This document shows, piece by piece, positions 1-8,229 of a stretch of DNA of 64,000 bases. Positions within the stretch are counted from its first letter, which is position 1, and every line of letters starts with the position of its first letter. The position numbers were made by a program, and so were the translations under genes. The notes below the pieces were generated by a model. The model did no database searches. It was given only the letters and a program-made list of their open reading frames with translations, and was not told the DNA's origin. This stretch comes from Pseudomonas sp. FP2335 (GTDB lineage: Bacteria > Pseudomonadota > Gammaproteobacteria > Pseudomonadales > Pseudomonadaceae), in the NCBI RefSeq assembly GCF_030687535.1, contig NZ_CP117437.1, forward strand, positions 3,493,501 to 3,557,500, written 5' to 3'.

Positions 1-1
1 C

Positions 2-151
2 GACTGCCGCTGGCTGCCAATCTGCAACGGCAATACGCGCACCCGCGCCTGGGCCGATGGCGACCTGTGGGGCCCGGACCCCGGGTGCTATCTCAGCGAT
101 GCCGAGATCGCCCGGCAGTCACCCAGCCTGATCCCGTGCGCCACCCGGTGA
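2..151 (+). CDS. nirJ: NirJ-like heme d1 biosynthesis protein, C-terminal end (partial)
   Basis: Only the last 49 codons are inside the window. They read in frame from base 2 to TGA and contain CRWLPICNGNTRTRA, the type of cysteine-bearing C-terminal (SPASM-like) segment found in the radical SAM protein NirJ, which acts on the heme d1 precursor during denitrification. The two genes that follow are nirE and nirN, which is the usual nirJ-nirE-nirN order of pseudomonads, so the assignment rests on context plus the short cysteine motif. The catalytic radical SAM domain lies upstream of the window. Confidence 0.75.
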   Translation, partial: DCRWLPICNGNTRTRAWADGDLWGPDPGCYLSDAEIARQSPSLIPCATR

Positions 152-194
152 CACAACCGGGGGCGCCTGCCTGATGATGAACAGAGGACGTCCC

Positions 195-1019
195 ATGCAC
201 CTTCCGACTGCCATACCCGCGAGCCTGCACAGCCCCTTCCACCCCGGCGAAGTCGCGCTGGTGGGCGCCGGCCCCGGCGACCCGCGCCTGTTGACCCTGC
301 GCGCCTGGAGCCTGTTGATGCAGGCCGACGCAGTGGTGTTCGACCGCCTGATCAGCGCCGAGCTGCTGAGCCTGATCCCCCTGACTTGCGCCCGCCATTA
401 CGTGGGCAAGGCCAGCGGTTACCACAGCCTGCCCCAGGATCAACTCAACGCCCTGCTCGCCGAGTTGGCCGAACAGGGTCAGCGCGTGGTCCGCCTCAAG
501 GGCGGCGACCCGTTTATCTTCGGGCGCGGCGCCGAGGAGCTGGAATACCTGCTCGCGCGCGACATCCCGTGCCAGGTGGTGCCAGGCATTACCGCCGCGT
601 CCGGGTGCAGCGCCTACGCGGGCATCCCATTGACCCACCGCGACCTGGTCAACTCCTGCCGCTTCGTCACCGGGCACTTGCAGCGCGACGGCGCCTTGAA
701 ACTGCCGTGGGCCAGCCTCGCCGAGCCGAGCCAGACCCTGGTGTTCTACATGGGCCTGTCGAACCTGGCGCTGATCGCCGAACACCTGGTGGCCGCCGGT
801 TTACCGGGCGATACCCCGGCAGCGTTGATCAGCAATGGCGCGCGGGCCGACCAGCACGTGGCCCGTGGCACCTTGCGCCAGTTGCCGACCCTGGCGGCCG
901 ACTGCGAACCCGGCGTGCCGACCCTGACGGTGATCGGTGCGGTGGTGAACCTGTTTGCCGACGCCGCCCTGCACTACCCCGCGAGCCTGTCGGCGCCCCG
1001 CGTCCCGGTGGCGTCGTGA
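195..1019 (+). CDS. nirE: Uroporphyrinogen-III C-methyltransferase NirE (heme d1 branch)
   Basis: Predicted cytoplasmic SAM-dependent methyltransferase (274 aa) that makes precorrin-2 from uroporphyrinogen III. The SUMT signatures are clear: GAGPGDP at residues 24-30, RLKGGDPFIFGRG at 100-112 and VVPGITAASG at 128-137. The length is that of stand-alone CobA/NirE enzymes, with no CysG-type siroheme domain. The ATG at 195 is preferred over the in-frame ATGs at 174/177 because AGAGGA (183-188) sits 6 nt upstream. The stop overlaps the nirN GTG start, indicating translational coupling. The location between nirJ and nirN points to the heme d1 role rather than siroheme or cobalamin. Confidence 0.93.
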   Translation: MHLPTAIPASLHSPFHPGEVALVGAGPGDPRLLTLRAWSLLMQADAVVFDRLISAELLSLIPLTCARHYVGKASGYHSLPQDQLNALLAELAEQGQRVVRLKGGDPFIFGRGAEELEYLLARDIPCQVVPGITAASGCSAYAGIPLTHRDLVNSCRFVTGHLQRDGALKLPWASLAEPSQTLVFYMGLSNLALIAEHLVAAGLPGDTPAALISNGARADQHVARGTLRQLPTLAADCEPGVPTLTVIGAVVNLFADAALHYPASLSAPRVPVAS

Positions 1020-2470
1020 AGCGCCTGTGGTTGCTGCCATTGCTATGGGCCGGCGGCGCCCACGGTACGCCGGCCGAGGACTACCACCAGTATTGCGAGA
1101 GCTGCCACGGCCTCAATCGCATCGGCGCCAGCGGCCCGGCGTTACTCCCCGAAAGCCTAGGGCGGATCAAGCCGGACGAGGTGCGCAAGGTCATCACGCA
1201 AGGCCGTCCCGCCAGCCAGATGGCCGCCTTCGGGGCCCAATTGAGCGCAGCGCAGATCGACGGGCTGGCGGACTTCCTGCAACAACCGCCCGCCACACCG
1301 GCAACCTGGAGCGTGCAGGACATCCGCGACAGCCACCGCTTGCTGGCCGACCTGACGCAGTTGCCAACCACCGCGCAACACCACGCCGACCCGCTCAACC
1401 TGTTTGTGGTGGTGGAGTCCGGCGACCATCACATCAACATCCTCGACGGCGATCGCTTCACTGTGCTGGACCGTTTTGCCAGCCACTTTGCCGTACACGG
1501 CGGGCCCAAGTTCTCGCCGGACGGACGCTTCGTGTACTTCGCCTCGCGGGACGGCTGGATCAGCCTGTATGACCTGCACAACCTCAAGCTGATCGCCGAG
1601 ATCCGCGCCGGACTCAACACGCGCAACCTGGCAGTGAGCAAGGACGGGCGCTGGGTGCTGGTGGGCAACTACCTGCCGGGCAACCTGGTGGTGCTCGATG
1701 CGCGTGACCTGTCGCTGGTCAAGCTGCTGCCGACCGGGTCGCGGGTCAGCGCCGTGTACACCGCACCGCCGCGTGACAGTTTTGTGGTGGCGCTCAAGGA
1801 TGTGAACGAGGTTTGGGAGCTGTCCTATGCCGCCCCACAACCCAGCTTCGAACCCCGGCGCATCGCGGCCCGCGACGTACTGGATGACTTCTCGTTCACC
1901 CCCGATTACCGCCAGTTGCTCGCCACGTCACGCAAGGCCGGTGGCGGCCAGGTGATCGACCTCGATTCGGGAGACGTGGTCACCGATATTCCACTGGCCG
2001 GCATGCCTCACCTGGGCTCGGGCACCTATTGGCGGCGCAATGGCCAGTGGGTGTTCGCCACACCGAATATCAGCCAGGGACAAATCAGCGTGCTCGACCC
2101 CGCCACCTGGAAGCCGATCAAGCAGATCCCCACCCTCGGCCCGGGCTTCTTCATGCGCAGCCATGTCAACTCGCGCTATGTATGGAGCGATGTGTTTTTC
2201 GGGCCGGACAACGATGCCATCCACTTGATCGACAAACAGACCCTGGAGATCGCCCATACCCTGCGCCCGGTGCCGGGCAAGACCGCCGCCCATGTGGAAT
2301 TCACCCGCGACGGGCGTTACGTGCTGCTGAGCATCTGGGCCACCGACGGCGCGCTGATCGTGTACGACAGCCAGACGCTTGAGGAGATCAAGCGCCTGCC
2401 GATGAACAAGCCGTCGGGCAAGTACAACGTGGGTAACAAGATCGAGTTTGCCGAAGGTACGTCGCACTGA
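1016..2470 (+). CDS. nirN: NirN, cytochrome c/d1-type protein of heme d1 assembly
   Basis: Periplasmic protein of 484 aa beginning with GTG inside the nirE stop (GTGA overlap). A short signal peptide (about residues 1-18) is followed by a heme c site CESCH at 27-31, then an eight-bladed d1-type propeller with repeated phrases such as PKFSPDGRFVYFASRDG and LAVSKDGRWVLVGN. NirN is known in P. aeruginosa as the dehydrogenase that completes heme d1 and hands it to NirS; its d1-binding domain resembles NirS but the protein is not itself the nitrite reductase. The family assignment is firm; the choice between NirN and NirS rests on gene order and the short cytochrome c domain. Confidence 0.9.
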   Translation: MKRLWLLPLLWAGGAHGTPAEDYHQYCESCHGLNRIGASGPALLPESLGRIKPDEVRKVITQGRPASQMAAFGAQLSAAQIDGLADFLQQPPATPATWSVQDIRDSHRLLADLTQLPTTAQHHADPLNLFVVVESGDHHINILDGDRFTVLDRFASHFAVHGGPKFSPDGRFVYFASRDGWISLYDLHNLKLIAEIRAGLNTRNLAVSKDGRWVLVGNYLPGNLVVLDARDLSLVKLLPTGSRVSAVYTAPPRDSFVVALKDVNEVWELSYAAPQPSFEPRRIAARDVLDDFSFTPDYRQLLATSRKAGGGQVIDLDSGDVVTDIPLAGMPHLGSGTYWRRNGQWVFATPNISQGQISVLDPATWKPIKQIPTLGPGFFMRSHVNSRYVWSDVFFGPDNDAIHLIDKQTLEIAHTLRPVPGKTAAHVEFTRDGRYVLLSIWATDGALIVYDSQTLEEIKRLPMNKPSGKYNVGNKIEFAEGTSH

Positions 2471-2483
2471 AGCACCGAACTAC

Positions 2484-2581
2484 CCCGCGCTGGGTGGCGA
2501 AGCCGCCCCAAACCCAGACACCGCGGTGTATCAGAAAGACCGCGGTGCCTGGTTTGGGGCGGCTTCGCCACCCAGCGCGGG
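2484..2581. repeat. REPIN-type inverted repeat, family B (31-bp perfect arms)
   Basis: Arms 2484-2514 and 2551-2581 are perfect reverse complements built around TGGGTGGCGAAGCCGCCCC. The same arm sequence recurs at 38434-38562 and as a half copy at 26480-26528, so this is a dispersed family distinct from the TGTGGGAGC family. It lies between the convergent nirN and HemN-like genes and could fold into a strong hairpin in either transcript. Confidence 0.85.
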
Positions 2582-2609
2582 CAAGCCCGCTCAATACAGG
2601 CCCGGTCTC

Positions 2610-3434
2610 TCACCACAGGAGTGTGTCGCCCAGGCTGATATGGTCGCAGTCACCATGCACGGTGAACCCTTCGCCGGTTCGGCGCAGTTTGCCGCGCTCC
2701 TGGGCCTGGGTGAAATCGTCGTCGCCCCGGGCAAACTGACCCTGGCCGATGTAGTGGTAACCCGCCGCCGCCAGGCGTTCGAAGCTCAGTTGACGCATCG
2801 CACCGCTATGGGCCTGGGTGGGTTGCGCGCGATAGCGCCGAGGGGGATCAGCGTAGTCGAACACTTGCAGGCGGTCCGGCTCCAGGGCGATCAGGCTGGC
2901 CAGCTTGGCGTCGAAACTGGCCAGGGTCTGCCAGGCGGCGCCGTAGCCCAGGTCGACACTCACCGAGCGGAAATCAAAGGTGCGTGCCGCATCGATCAAC
3001 GACTGGATCGGTGCCGGGTTGCGGTAGCACGCCTGGGCGGGCTCGGCCGCGGCACGGGCATCCGGCACGCTGATGCAGACGTGGTTGAAACCCAGCTCAC
3101 GCAGCAAACCCACGCTCGCCCAATCAGTGTGCCGGGGGTCGAGGTCGATGGCGTAGTCGCCACGGTCTTGCTCGAAGAAATTGAAGCGCGCATGCAGGGC
3201 GTGCATCAGGGCCTGTACCTCGGCAATCGCCGCCGCCCCGCGCCACTGGAAATGCTCCACGGGTTGCCGATGGTCAAGGTGACGGCCGACCCATTCGATC
3301 TCCCGGATCAGTCGGCGCCGGCAGTCGTCATTCGCCGGGCCGGGCGGCCAGTGCAAGGTCAACGCCAGCGGGCGCTGCCACTGGCGGCTGGTGCGTAGCG
3401 CACGCACCACATCGAGGGAAATCACGCTGCACAT
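2610..3434 (-). CDS. HemN-family protein lacking the radical SAM cluster site
   Basis: A 274-aa protein that follows oxygen-independent coproporphyrinogen III oxidase (HemN) along its middle and C-terminal parts: IDLDPRHTDWASVGLLRELGF (about 96-116), an FDFRSVSVDLGYG stretch, QVFDYADPP, and AAGYHYIGQGQFARGDDD near the end. Where HemN carries CxxxCxxC after a VHVPF-like strand, this protein has LHWPPGPANDDC at 27-38, and the GGGTP SAM loop is also missing. It is well short of the roughly 450 aa of HemN. The ATG at 3434 has GGAG 6 nt upstream. A perfect ANR/FNR box lies about 60 bp before the start. It is probably not an active oxidase; a heme-related accessory or a degrading paralogue are both possible. 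Confidence 0.7.
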   Translation of the reverse strand: MCSVISLDVVRALRTSRQWQRPLALTLHWPPGPANDDCRRRLIREIEWVGRHLDHRQPVEHFQWRGAAAIAEVQALMHALHARFNFFEQDRGDYAIDLDPRHTDWASVGLLRELGFNHVCISVPDARAAAEPAQACYRNPAPIQSLIDAARTFDFRSVSVDLGYGAAWQTLASFDAKLASLIALEPDRLQVFDYADPPRRYRAQPTQAHSGAMRQLSFERLAAAGYHYIGQGQFARGDDDFTQAQERGKLRRTGEGFTVHGDCDHISLGDTLLW

Positions 3435-3492
3435 GAGGGGCTCCGGGTCCGTGGGCGGTGAGCCATTGTCCGGTGCGACAACACGACACCCG

Positions 3493-3506
3493 TTGATATG
3501 CATCAA
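3493..3506 (-). promoter_or_regulatory. ANR/FNR-type box upstream of the HemN-like gene
   Basis: TTGATATGCATCAA is a perfect match to the FNR/ANR/DNR half sites TTGAT-N4-ATCAA. It lies 59 bp upstream of the start codon at 3434 and just beyond the end of the 3512-3955 gene, well placed for an activator site. It implies low-oxygen or nitric-oxide-responsive expression of the HemN-like gene, fitting the adjacent nir cluster. Confidence 0.8.
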
Positions 3507-3511
3507 GGGCT

Positions 3512-3955
3512 TTACCACGAGAGGTAAAACATGCCCTTGGCCAACAGCACAATCGCGACCATATGCCCGAACAGGCTCAGGTGAATAAAGCGCAGATACC
3601 GCGCACTGACACGCCCACGGCGCATGCGCAGCATCGTCAGCAAAAAGTGCAGCAGCACGCTGGTGGCGAGTATCAGTTTGAGGCTGAGCAAGGTGCCGAA
3701 TGACGTCGCCAGTGGCGCGGCCAGCAGCGGCCGATAACGCAGCCAGACCATGCCGATACCGGCGCCGAACAGCACCAGCAACACCCACGGCATCAGCCTG
3801 CGGGCACGCTGGCCGACGCCTTGTTCGACCTGCACCATCACCCGCGACGGCAAGTGCCGATGCAGGTGGGCCAGGATCAGCACTTCGAAAAACACCGTGC
3901 CGATAAAGATCAGCGCAGCGAACAGATGGGCCAGGAGAAACAACAGGTAGAGCAT
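3512..3955 (-). CDS. Small multi-pass membrane protein (CopD/DUF2269-like)
   Basis: Predicted 147-aa inner-membrane protein with four hydrophobic segments: LYLLFLLAHLFAALIFIGTVFF at the N-terminus, a central MPWVLLVLFGAGIGMVW, LLSLKLILATSVLLHFLL, and a C-terminal HMVAIVLLAKGMFYL. Conserved-looking histidines in or near the helices (LAHLFAALIF, AHLHRHL, FGHMVA) recall CopD-like or heme-associated membrane proteins, but there is no decisive motif. The ATG at 3955 has GAGG 5 nt upstream. It sits between the porin and the ANR-driven HemN-like gene, next to the nir genes, so a link to heme or copper metabolism in denitrification is a guess. Confidence 0.6.
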   Translation of the reverse strand: MLYLLFLLAHLFAALIFIGTVFFEVLILAHLHRHLPSRVMVQVEQGVGQRARRLMPWVLLVLFGAGIGMVWLRYRPLLAAPLATSFGTLLSLKLILATSVLLHFLLTMLRMRRGRVSARYLRFIHLSLFGHMVAIVLLAKGMFYLSW

Positions 3956-4030
3956 GGAGGCCTCGCAGGTCGCGCCGGGCCTCCAGTGTCGCGTGCTGGA
4001 GACGGGCACACCTTGATGCCGGTCAAGCCG

Positions 4031-5347
4031 TTACATCAGCGGGATGCTGTAGCTGACGATCAGGCGCGTCTCGTCCTTGTCCGCCGTGTCGTTGCCGCGC
4101 AGCACCGCGCCGCGCCAGGTAAACCCCAGCCCCTTGAGGGTGCCGGTGGGGATCACGTAGTCAACGCGCAGGTCGCGTTCCCACTCACTGTTGTCGCGAC
4201 TTTTGGTGCGGATATGGCTGCCGTGGATATACGTCACGCTGGAGCGCAGGCCCGGCAAGCCAAGGCTGGCGAAGTCATAGGCATAGCTGCCGACCGTGGC
4301 TTGTTCCCCGGCATTCACAAATTTCAGCGACTGCGAATTGGTGATCAGGTAGAGCGAGCGGCCTTGCCCCTGGTTGATGTGGGGGAAGTCACTTTCGCCG
4401 GTGGTCTTCTGGTAACCGAGGCTGAGCGAGTGCCCGCTCAAGGCATAGGTAAACAGCGCGCTCCACAGGCGGTTGTCGACCTTGCCGGTGTTGACGCCGG
4501 GCCCGTAGTAACCGGCGCTGACATAGCCCTCGTCACGCCCGGCCGCGCTGGCGTTCTTGCCGTCGGCGGTGCTGTAGAAGTAGCGCAGGTCGCTTTTGAA
4601 TTGCCCCACCGGCAACTGCCAGTTGTGCACCAGGCCGAGGAAGTGTTGCTGGTAGAAGTTCTCCAGGTTGGCGTAGTAGTACTGCAATTGCAGTTGCTTG
4701 CTGACGGTGTAATCCACGCCGCCATAGTAGAACTGGTTGCTGCTCTTGCCCTTGATCGGGTCGTTGGCGCCGGCAATCGACAGGCCCTGGCCGTTGCTGG
4801 AGTTACGGTCGACCACTTGTTCAAGCTTGCCGGCGATCAGGCTGACGTCCTTGAAATCCTTGGAGTCCAGTTGGTAACCCCGGAAGGTCTGGGGCAGCAG
4901 GCGGCCGTCTTCGGTGGTCAGTACCGGCAACTTGGGTTGCAGGTTGCCGACTTTCAGTTGGGTCTGGGCGATGCGCAGCTTGCCGGTGACGCCGGTCTTG
5001 CTGAAGTCATGGGCGGCCTTGCCATCGTCCAGCGGGAAGACGCTGCCGGGGGTGTTGTCCTCACCGGCCTTGCCCGCGCGGCCGGAGGCATCCAGGCGCA
5101 GGCCGAGCATCTGCTGCAGATCCAGGCCGAAGCCGACGGTACCCTCGGTGAAGCCGGACCTGTAGTTGAACATGAACGCCTGGCCCCATTCCTTGTCCGA
5201 GGCGCCCCGGGCGTTGCGGGTGTCCTGGTTGTAGTAGAAGTTGCGCAGATCGAGGCTGGCTTTGCTGTCGTCGATAAAACCCGACGCAGCAACTTGCTGC
5301 GCGGCGCCCAGGGAAACGGCGAGGGCCAGGCAAGTCTTGTGATTCAT
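4031..5347 (-). CDS. OprD-family outer membrane porin
   Basis: A 438-aa outer-membrane beta-barrel protein of the OprD family, which in Pseudomonas gives entry to amino acids, small organic acids and related nutrients. Residues 1-21 form a signal peptide ending in VAAS, followed by the family opening FIDDSKASLDLRNFYYN, then alternating strands with typical phrases (LGLVHNWQLP, LSLGYQKTTGESDFPHI, LPGLRSSVTYIHGS). The length matches the family. The ATG at 5347 has GGAG 5 nt upstream, and in-frame upstream codons are not needed. It is monocistronic with no adjacent catabolic genes, so the substrate cannot be inferred. Confidence 0.9.
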   Translation of the reverse strand: MNHKTCLALAVSLGAAQQVAASGFIDDSKASLDLRNFYYNQDTRNARGASDKEWGQAFMFNYRSGFTEGTVGFGLDLQQMLGLRLDASGRAGKAGEDNTPGSVFPLDDGKAAHDFSKTGVTGKLRIAQTQLKVGNLQPKLPVLTTEDGRLLPQTFRGYQLDSKDFKDVSLIAGKLEQVVDRNSSNGQGLSIAGANDPIKGKSSNQFYYGGVDYTVSKQLQLQYYYANLENFYQQHFLGLVHNWQLPVGQFKSDLRYFYSTADGKNASAAGRDEGYVSAGYYGPGVNTGKVDNRLWSALFTYALSGHSLSLGYQKTTGESDFPHINQGQGRSLYLITNSQSLKFVNAGEQATVGSYAYDFASLGLPGLRSSVTYIHGSHIRTKSRDNSEWERDLRVDYVIPTGTLKGLGFTWRGAVLRGNDTADKDETRLIVSYSIPLM

Positions 5348-5509
5348 GAAGGCTCCGTAAAGTAAATGAGGCGATCCCGTCGCAGCCCAGCCCTGTTCTG
5401 TGTGGCGCGGGTGGTGCTGCATATAACGGGAGCGCGCACGGTATAGGCTCGGCCGCGTGGGAAAAAGCCATGAAAACCGTCATTCACTTTTACCAGTTGC
5501 GTAACAATC

Positions 5510-6055
5510 TCAAGGCACTGGCAGCCAGCGACTGAACTCGCCGCGGGCGTTCAATGGGCACCAGGCGAAGTCCCATTCGGTGCCGGGCAACGCCTGGTGT
5601 TCGGCGCTGGCTGAGGGCGCATCCTTCCAATCGAACACCGTCGCGCCTTGCCAGGTCACGACCACACCCTGGGCCCCGCTGGTATCGGTATTGATCCAGC
5701 AGGCCGCCGCTGCGGCCATGAACGCCTCGATGGGTTCATCGTCGATTTGCGTGCGGTACGGCGAGGCCAGCAACCAGCGGCACACGTTCAGGTGGTAGGT
5801 CCAGTCCAGCGGGGGCCGGTGGCGGTAGGCCCAGGTCATGAAGCTGCGAAACAGGTTCAGGCCCTCGGGCGGGTCCAGTTTGAGCAGCGCCGGGCAGATG
5901 TCGAACAAGGTGTGCCAATGGGGCAGCAGGCGTGCATCGAGGTGCACGAAGCAACGGGAATTGCTCGGGTAGTCGGGCAGCGCCGGCTCCATGCGCAGGC
6001 GCCGGGACGCCTTGCTGACCAGGCGGCTGGCGCCGGCAGGCAATAGGTGATTCAT
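5510..6055 (-). CDS. Uncharacterised cytoplasmic protein, 181 aa
   Basis: A GC-rich reading frame with normal codon use and no signal peptide or membrane segment. It is rich in Trp and Pro (HWHTLFDICPALLKLDPPEG, PPLDWTYHLNVCRWLLASP, GTEWDFAWCPLN). The start is uncertain: ATG 6055 is used here and an in-frame GTG at 6064 is equally weakly supported. Nothing in the sequence gives a function. It stands alone between the porin and the DUF2946-like gene, both on the same strand. Confidence 0.6.
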   Translation of the reverse strand: MNHLLPAGASRLVSKASRRLRMEPALPDYPSNSRCFVHLDARLLPHWHTLFDICPALLKLDPPEGLNLFRSFMTWAYRHRPPLDWTYHLNVCRWLLASPYRTQIDDEPIEAFMAAAAACWINTDTSGAQGVVVTWQGATVFDWKDAPSASAEHQALPGTEWDFAWCPLNARGEFSRWLPVP

Positions 6056-6117
6056 GAAACGCACTCACAGTCGTGACGATAGAACGCTGCCTGATCACAG
6101 GCAGCCCAGGGCACACG

Positions 6118-6498
6118 TCAGAATGCGGGGGATGCGCGGGGGTTGGCCGAGGGCCAGGAGTCGCGTGGCGGCGCCTTGTTGCGCCGCTCATGGGCCGGGC
6201 GCGGAGTTTGCCCAAGGCCGAGCAGCCAGGCCAGACCGATCAGGAATACCAGCGCGACGGTCAACGCGTTGCAGACCGGGCAGGCAAAGTAGTTCGAGAT
6301 GTTGCTGGAAGCCGTGCTTCCCAACCCTTTGTCGGAAATCGGCTGGCTGCCTTCGACCGAACAGAACTGCCCACCAATGCCATTGAGCTCCAGGCCCATC
6401 ATCTGCCCATGGCCCAAACCGCACACGAACAGGTTCATCAGCACGCAGAAGTACAGGGTCCAGGCGATCAGCGAACGGTCGGAGGGGCGCAATTTCAT
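6118..6498 (-). CDS. DUF2946-like small membrane protein
   Basis: A 126-aa protein with an N-terminal hydrophobic segment (LIAWTLYFCVLMNLFVCGLGHG, residues about 8-30), a loop carrying GGQFCSVEG, a short CPVC motif and a second hydrophobic segment (VALVFLIGLAWLLGL). This architecture, including the CxxC, is that of DUF2946 proteins, which in proteobacteria often accompany copper genes. The divergent neighbours (SCO and PCuAC) fit that. The ATG at 6498 gives a natural N-terminus; the longer upstream reading frame is not needed. Confidence 0.65.
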   Translation of the reverse strand: MKLRPSDRSLIAWTLYFCVLMNLFVCGLGHGQMMGLELNGIGGQFCSVEGSQPISDKGLGSTASSNISNYFACPVCNALTVALVFLIGLAWLLGLGQTPRPAHERRNKAPPRDSWPSANPRASPAF

Positions 6499-6678
6499 GG
6501 CGGCGACTCTACCACCACAGGCGCACCGAGATGAAGCACGGTGCGCCCCTGTGGCAGAACGTCGCACATTACGCGGGCTGGCTGGGGTTGGTAGACTTGG
6601 CGCCCTCCTCCTTACTCCTTTTCAAAGCCTGATGTGTAGATCCAGAGCAATGCAGGCGATTCACAGGATGCGCAGTTG

Positions 6679-7287
6679 ATGAGTACGTTATTCACCCGCC
6701 GCAAAGTGCTGACCGGCATGGGCCTGTTGGGCCTGGGCAGCCTGCTGGGCGGCTGTGACTACAGCCCCAAGCTGAACTTCAAGTACGGCAAGGACCTCAG
6801 TGACAAGATCATGGGCCGTACCTTCAAGCTCAAGAACACCGACGGCGAGACCGTCACCCTGAGTTCGTTCCGTGGCCTGATGCCGGTGGTGTTCTTCGGC
6901 TTCACCCAGTGCCCGGCCGTGTGCCCGACCACCCTGGCCCGCGCCGCCCAGGCCAAGAAGCTGATGGGCCGCGACGGTGAGATCATGCAAGTGGTGTTCA
7001 TCACCCTCGACCCCGAACGCGACACCCCAGAGATCCTCGACAAGTACGTCAAGGCCTTCGACCCCAGCTTCGAAGCGCTCTACGGCACCCCGGAAGAAAT
7101 CGCCGTGGCCGCCAAGGAATTCGGGATCTTTTATGAAAAGATCCCCGCCGGCGACACCTACACCCTGTCCCACACCGCCACCAGTTTCGTCTTCGACACC
7201 CGTGGCAACCTGCGCCTGGGCCTGCAGGCATCCCTTACCGCTAAAGAGTGCGCAGAAGACCTGCTCACCGTCATGGAGGTCTGCTAA
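6679..7287 (+). CDS. SCO1/SenC-family copper chaperone lipoprotein
   Basis: A 202-aa thioredoxin-fold protein that delivers copper or reduces cysteines during CuA assembly of cytochrome c oxidase. An RRK-containing signal with lipobox LLGGC (Cys26) predicts a lipoprotein facing the periplasm. The copper site is present: CPAVCP at 78-83 and His165 in YTLSHTATSF. AGGA at 6665-6668 supports the ATG at 6679. The stop overlaps the ATG of the PCuAC gene (TAATG), so the two are translationally coupled, which fits the known cooperation of SCO and PCuAC proteins. Confidence 0.92.
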   Translation: MSTLFTRRKVLTGMGLLGLGSLLGGCDYSPKLNFKYGKDLSDKIMGRTFKLKNTDGETVTLSSFRGLMPVVFFGFTQCPAVCPTTLARAAQAKKLMGRDGEIMQVVFITLDPERDTPEILDKYVKAFDPSFEALYGTPEEIAVAAKEFGIFYEKIPAGDTYTLSHTATSFVFDTRGNLRLGLQASLTAKECAEDLLTVMEVC

Positions 7288-7754
7288 TGACTGCCGTTCA
7301 ACACCTCAAGCGCCTGACATTGGGCCTCACCCTGCTGACCCTCGCGGCACACGCCAGTGCCCAGGTGCAAGTCACCGACGCCTGGGTGCGCGCCACCGTG
7401 CCGGGCCAGCCGTCGAGCGGCGCGTTCATGACCGTCACCGCCGACAGCGACAGCAAGCTGCTCAGCGTTGCCTCGCCGGTGGCCAAAGACGTGCAGATCC
7501 ATGAGATGAGCATGAAGGACGACGTGATGCACATGGGCCCGGTGGACTCGCTGGCGCTGCCCGCCGGCAAGGCTGTCACCCTCGACCCCAATGGCTACCA
7601 CGTGATGCTGATGGGCCTCACCGGCCAGATCAAGGAAGGCGACCACGTGCCGCTGACCCTGACCGTGGAGAACGCCAAGGGCGAAAAGCAGACCCTGGAG
7701 GTGCACGCCCCGGCGCGTGGCCTGGATGGGATGGACCACAGCAAGATGCACTAA
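7287..7754 (+). CDS. PCuAC-family periplasmic copper chaperone
   Basis: A 155-aa secreted protein (signal peptide to about residue 25, ASA/Q) that binds Cu(I) and supplies the CuA centre of terminal oxidases together with SCO. The complete family motif H-X10-M-X21-H-X-M is present as His72, Met83, His105 and Met107, with extra methionines around HEMSMKDDVMHM. GGAGG just upstream and the TAATG overlap with the SCO gene fix the start at 7287 rather than an earlier in-frame codon. It is the last gene of the SCO-PCuAC pair; the next gene is convergent and begins after 3 nt. Confidence 0.93.
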   Translation: MTAVQHLKRLTLGLTLLTLAAHASAQVQVTDAWVRATVPGQPSSGAFMTVTADSDSKLLSVASPVAKDVQIHEMSMKDDVMHMGPVDSLALPAGKAVTLDPNGYHVMLMGLTGQIKEGDHVPLTLTVENAKGEKQTLEVHAPARGLDGMDHSKMH

Positions 7755-7757
7755 GCG

Positions 7758-8087
7758 CTAGTCCACAATAAACAGCTTCGCGCCGCTGGCGGTGAAAGAG
7801 CGGTGCGCCTCCATGTTGTTGCCAACCTGGTAACTCATCCCGGCCGTCAGTGTGAATCGACGGCCGTCCTCCAACTCCGTGTGCAACTCGCCTTCCAGGC
7901 ACAACAGTACATGGCCACGCCTGCACCAATGATCCGCCAGATAGCCGGGGGTGTAGTCCACCATGCGCACGCGGGTCGTGCCGAAGTGGCAGGTGCGCCA
8001 TACGGCGCTGCCGGTTTCGCCTGGGTAGGTGACGGGGTCGAGGGTTGACCAGTCGGTGGTGCCAAAGGGTACGGCGGTGAGGTTCAT
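7758..8087 (-). CDS. DHCW-motif cupin protein
   Basis: A 109-aa single-domain cupin. The DHCW-type motif is seen as ADHWCRRGHVLLCLEG at 51-66 (read here as DHWC), followed by ELHTELEDGR and the closing strands MSYQVGNNMEAHRSF. Proteins of this family are small metal-binding beta-barrels of unknown substrate. It is convergent with the PCuAC gene and has no partner on its own strand. Confidence 0.75.
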   Translation of the reverse strand: MNLTAVPFGTTDWSTLDPVTYPGETGSAVWRTCHFGTTRVRMVDYTPGYLADHWCRRGHVLLCLEGELHTELEDGRRFTLTAGMSYQVGNNMEAHRSFTASGAKLFIVD

Positions 8088-8180
8088 GGGGAGGCTCGGT
8101 CGTCAGTTAACGTGGGCAAGGCTAACGAGTGCAAGGCTCGGTCGATAGACACAGATCCTAGGCTTTCGGGGCATACAGAA

Positions 8181-8216
8181 CCGCCTTCGCAGCCTCGCTA
8201 AAGCTCGACAGCTCCT
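8181..8216. repeat. Single copy of the repeat core found in the 26-kb tandem array
   Basis: CGCAGCCTCGCTAAAGCTCG followed by ACAGCTCC matches, with minor changes, the core of the 145-bp unit repeated at 25897-26430. The rest of the 8088-8229 gap shows no gene. Confidence 0.55.
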
Positions 8217-8229
8217 ACAAACCGTTCGC

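Noticed and set aside
3821..5365. 514-aa open frame opposite the OprD porin
   Set aside because: The porin is well supported by signal peptide and family motifs; this frame has no signature.
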